DNA from: an uncultured Alphaproteobacteria bacterium
GTDB taxonomy: Bacteria; Pseudomonadota; Alphaproteobacteria; HIMB59; GCA-002718135
Reading direction: 5' to 3'
NCBI GenBank assembly: GCA_902595425.1
Contig: CACJPV010000005.1
Location: forward strand, 1-64,000
Length of the DNA: 64,000 bases
In this document: one piece after another, positions 62,984 to 64,000 of the stretch
Layout of the letters: each line of letters starts with the position of its first letter
Position numbering within the stretch: the first letter of the stretch is position 1
Notes under the pieces: model-generated
What the model saw: the letters and a program-made list of their open reading frames with translations, nothing else
What the model was told of the DNA's origin: nothing
The model's database searches: none
Translations under genes and position numbers: made by a program

Positions 62984-64000
62984 TTATTGAACTACAGTAT
63001 CTTTACTATCAATTCCTGCTACTTCAACAGGGGCCTTCATAGCATCTCTTCTAAATGGCTCTCCTAATTCTTGGTTTAAAATTACCTCAATAAAAGTAGT
63101 GATACCATTCATTTGTTCAGCACATGAAGTTTTAAGTGCTTCTGTTAACTCAGATTGAGTGGTTACTTTAACACCCTTGAAACCACAAGCTTCAGCTATT
63201 TTTGCATAGCTTAGTTTTGGATCAAGCTCAGTCCCGATAAAATTATTATCATACCAAAGTGTAGTATTTCTTTTTTCTGCACCCCATTGGTAGTTTCTAA
63301 AAATTACCATCGTTATGTTAGGCCACTCTTCTCTGTTACAAGAAGTCATTTCACTCATGCTTATTCCAAAAGCACCGTCTCCTGAAAAACCAACTACTGG
63401 TGTATCTGGGCAGCCAATTTTTGCACCCAACACAGATGGAAAACCATAACCGCAGGGTCCAAACAAACCAGGAGCTAAATATTTTCTTCCTTTTTCGAAG
63501 GTTGGATAAGCATTACCAATTGCACAATTGTTTCCAATATCACTAGAGATAATTGCATCTTCAGGAAGTCCTGCTTGAATTGCTCTCCACGCCATACGAG
63601 GAGACATTCTATCAGGATCTCTCTCTCTTGAGTCTTTATTCCAAGAAGTTCCTTCATCATCCTCTTCGTGATCAAGGCTAGTTAATGTTTGTAACCAAGC
63701 TGATTTTGTTTGATGTATGAGAGCTTTTCTATCTTCTCTTCCCACATCACCAGCACTTGATGATAATTGGTCAAGAATTTGTTGAGCCACGAGCTTAGCA
63801 TCACCACAAATCCCAACAGATACTTTTTTGGCAAGTCCTATTCTATCAGAGTTTATATCAACTTGAATGATTTTTGCTTCTTTTGGCCAATAATCAATTC
63901 CATATCCAGGCAGAGTTGAGAAAGGGTTAAGTCTGGTTCCGAGTGCTAAAACTACATCAGCTTTTGAAATAATTTCCATTGCTGCTTTAGAGCCATTATA
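62984..64000 (-). CDS. xsc: Sulfoacetaldehyde acetyltransferase (3' part; 5' end beyond window)
   Basis: The C-terminal 338 codons of a roughly 590-residue thiamine-diphosphate enzyme. The frame stays open to the right edge with YNGSKAAMEIISKADV, so the Met at 63979 is internal. ALGTRLNPF, VGICGDAKLVAQQI, the TPP/Mg motif GDGAFGISMSEM and RNYQWGAEKRNTT all fit Xsc. It converts sulfoacetaldehyde and phosphate to acetyl-phosphate and sulfite. It ends 2 bp after the convergent GMC gene. It is the hub where taurine, isethionate and sulfopyruvate routes of this window would meet. Confidence 0.93.
   Translation of the reverse strand, partial: YNGSKAAMEIISKADVVLALGTRLNPFSTLPGYGIDYWPKEAKIIQVDINSDRIGLAKKVSVGICGDAKLVAQQILDQLSSSAGDVGREDRKALIHQTKSAWLQTLTSLDHEEDDEGTSWNKDSRERDPDRMSPRMAWRAIQAGLPEDAIISSDIGNNCAIGNAYPTFEKGRKYLAPGLFGPCGYGFPSVLGAKIGCPDTPVVGFSGDGAFGISMSEMTSCNREEWPNITMVIFRNYQWGAEKRNTTLWYDNNFIGTELDPKLSYAKIAEACGFKGVKVTTQSELTEALKTSCAEQMNGITTFIEVILNQELGEPFRRDAMKAPVEVAGIDSKDTVVQ

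Noticed and set aside
62984..63979. Xsc read as a complete 331-residue protein starting at 63979
   Set aside because: The frame stays open to the window edge and the upstream residues match internal Xsc sequence, so the gene is truncated by the window.
1..64000. CRISPR arrays, tRNA or rRNA genes, insertion sequences, prophage
   Set aside because: I found no direct-repeat arrays, cloverleaf-like stretches, transposases or integrases. The region looks like chromosomal catabolic DNA.

Overview
The window is an AT-rich, densely coded segment of about 59 protein genes with no rRNA, tRNA, CRISPR array or insertion sequence that I could see. Many genes overlap as ATGA, TAATG or TGATG junctions, no gap exceeds 250 bp, and I recognise no transcriptional regulator. 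Low GC, tight packing, TRAP and sugar ABC transporters and organosulfonate genes suggest a streamlined marine alphaproteobacterium. A HIMB59/AEGEAN-169-like lineage is my guess and is not proven by the sequence.

Layout. (1) 1-8215, minus strand: one apparent operon for L-fucose or a related deoxy-/aldose sugar, made of a periplasmic binding protein, two permeases, a double ATPase, an aldo-keto reductase, L-fuconate dehydratase, a lactonase, a mutarotase and the start of a PfkB-type kinase cut by the window edge. (2) 8427-15980: hexuronate and sugar-acid genes (mannonate dehydratase, fructuronate reductase, an Ldh_2 dehydrogenase, an SDR, a Gfo/Idh dehydrogenase with a TIM-barrel epimerase, a uronate-isomerase-like protein). 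(3) 14772-23571, minus: an eight-gene run headed by a MalE/F/G/K-type sugar ABC transporter with an embedded 2-hydroxyacid dehydrogenase and two Gfo/Idh genes. (4) 23819-27302, plus: YihT/LacD-family aldolase, fucose-isomerase-like enzyme and a Gfo/Idh dehydrogenase. (5) 27297-38528, minus: an eleven-gene run joining an Opp/Dpp-type transporter, an EamA transporter, a mutarotase, both sulfopyruvate decarboxylase subunits, a YihV-like PfkB kinase and a sulfolactate-dehydrogenase-like protein. (6) 38698-41286: a phosphonate monoester hydrolase/sulfatase and a MetE-like protein. (7) 41316-49781: omega-amino acid:pyruvate transaminase, alanine dehydrogenase, ureohydrolase, DUF1989, phosphotransacetylase, EamA transporter, SDR and an HpsN-like dehydrogenase. 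(8) 49778-53349: CysQ, CysD and CysN-CysC for PAPS synthesis. (9) 53398-57102: Rieske oxygenase, DgcA/trimethylamine-dehydrogenase-like flavoprotein and a carboxymuconolactone decarboxylase-like protein. (10) 57111-64000: a TRAP transporter with a cation exchanger, a GMC oxidoreductase and the 3' part of sulfoacetaldehyde acetyltransferase (xsc).

How they may work together. The strongest theme is organosulfonate catabolism converging on sulfoacetaldehyde. Candidate feeders are isethionate (TRAP plus GMC oxidoreductase), dihydroxypropanesulfonate (HpsN-like), sulfolactate/sulfopyruvate (SlcC-like plus ComDE) and taurine (transaminase plus alanine dehydrogenase). Xsc would then release sulfite and acetyl phosphate, and the phosphotransacetylase would make acetyl-CoA. 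The YihV-like kinase, YihT-like aldolase, mutarotase and isomerase additionally suggest that a C6 sulfosugar such as sulfoquinovose is split and mineralised completely by one cell. No sulfoquinovosidase is visible, and the step from sulfolactaldehyde to sulfolactate is uncertain. All four solute-binding-protein genes are followed by a GC-rich hairpin before their permease genes, a repeated design probably setting binding protein in excess over permease.
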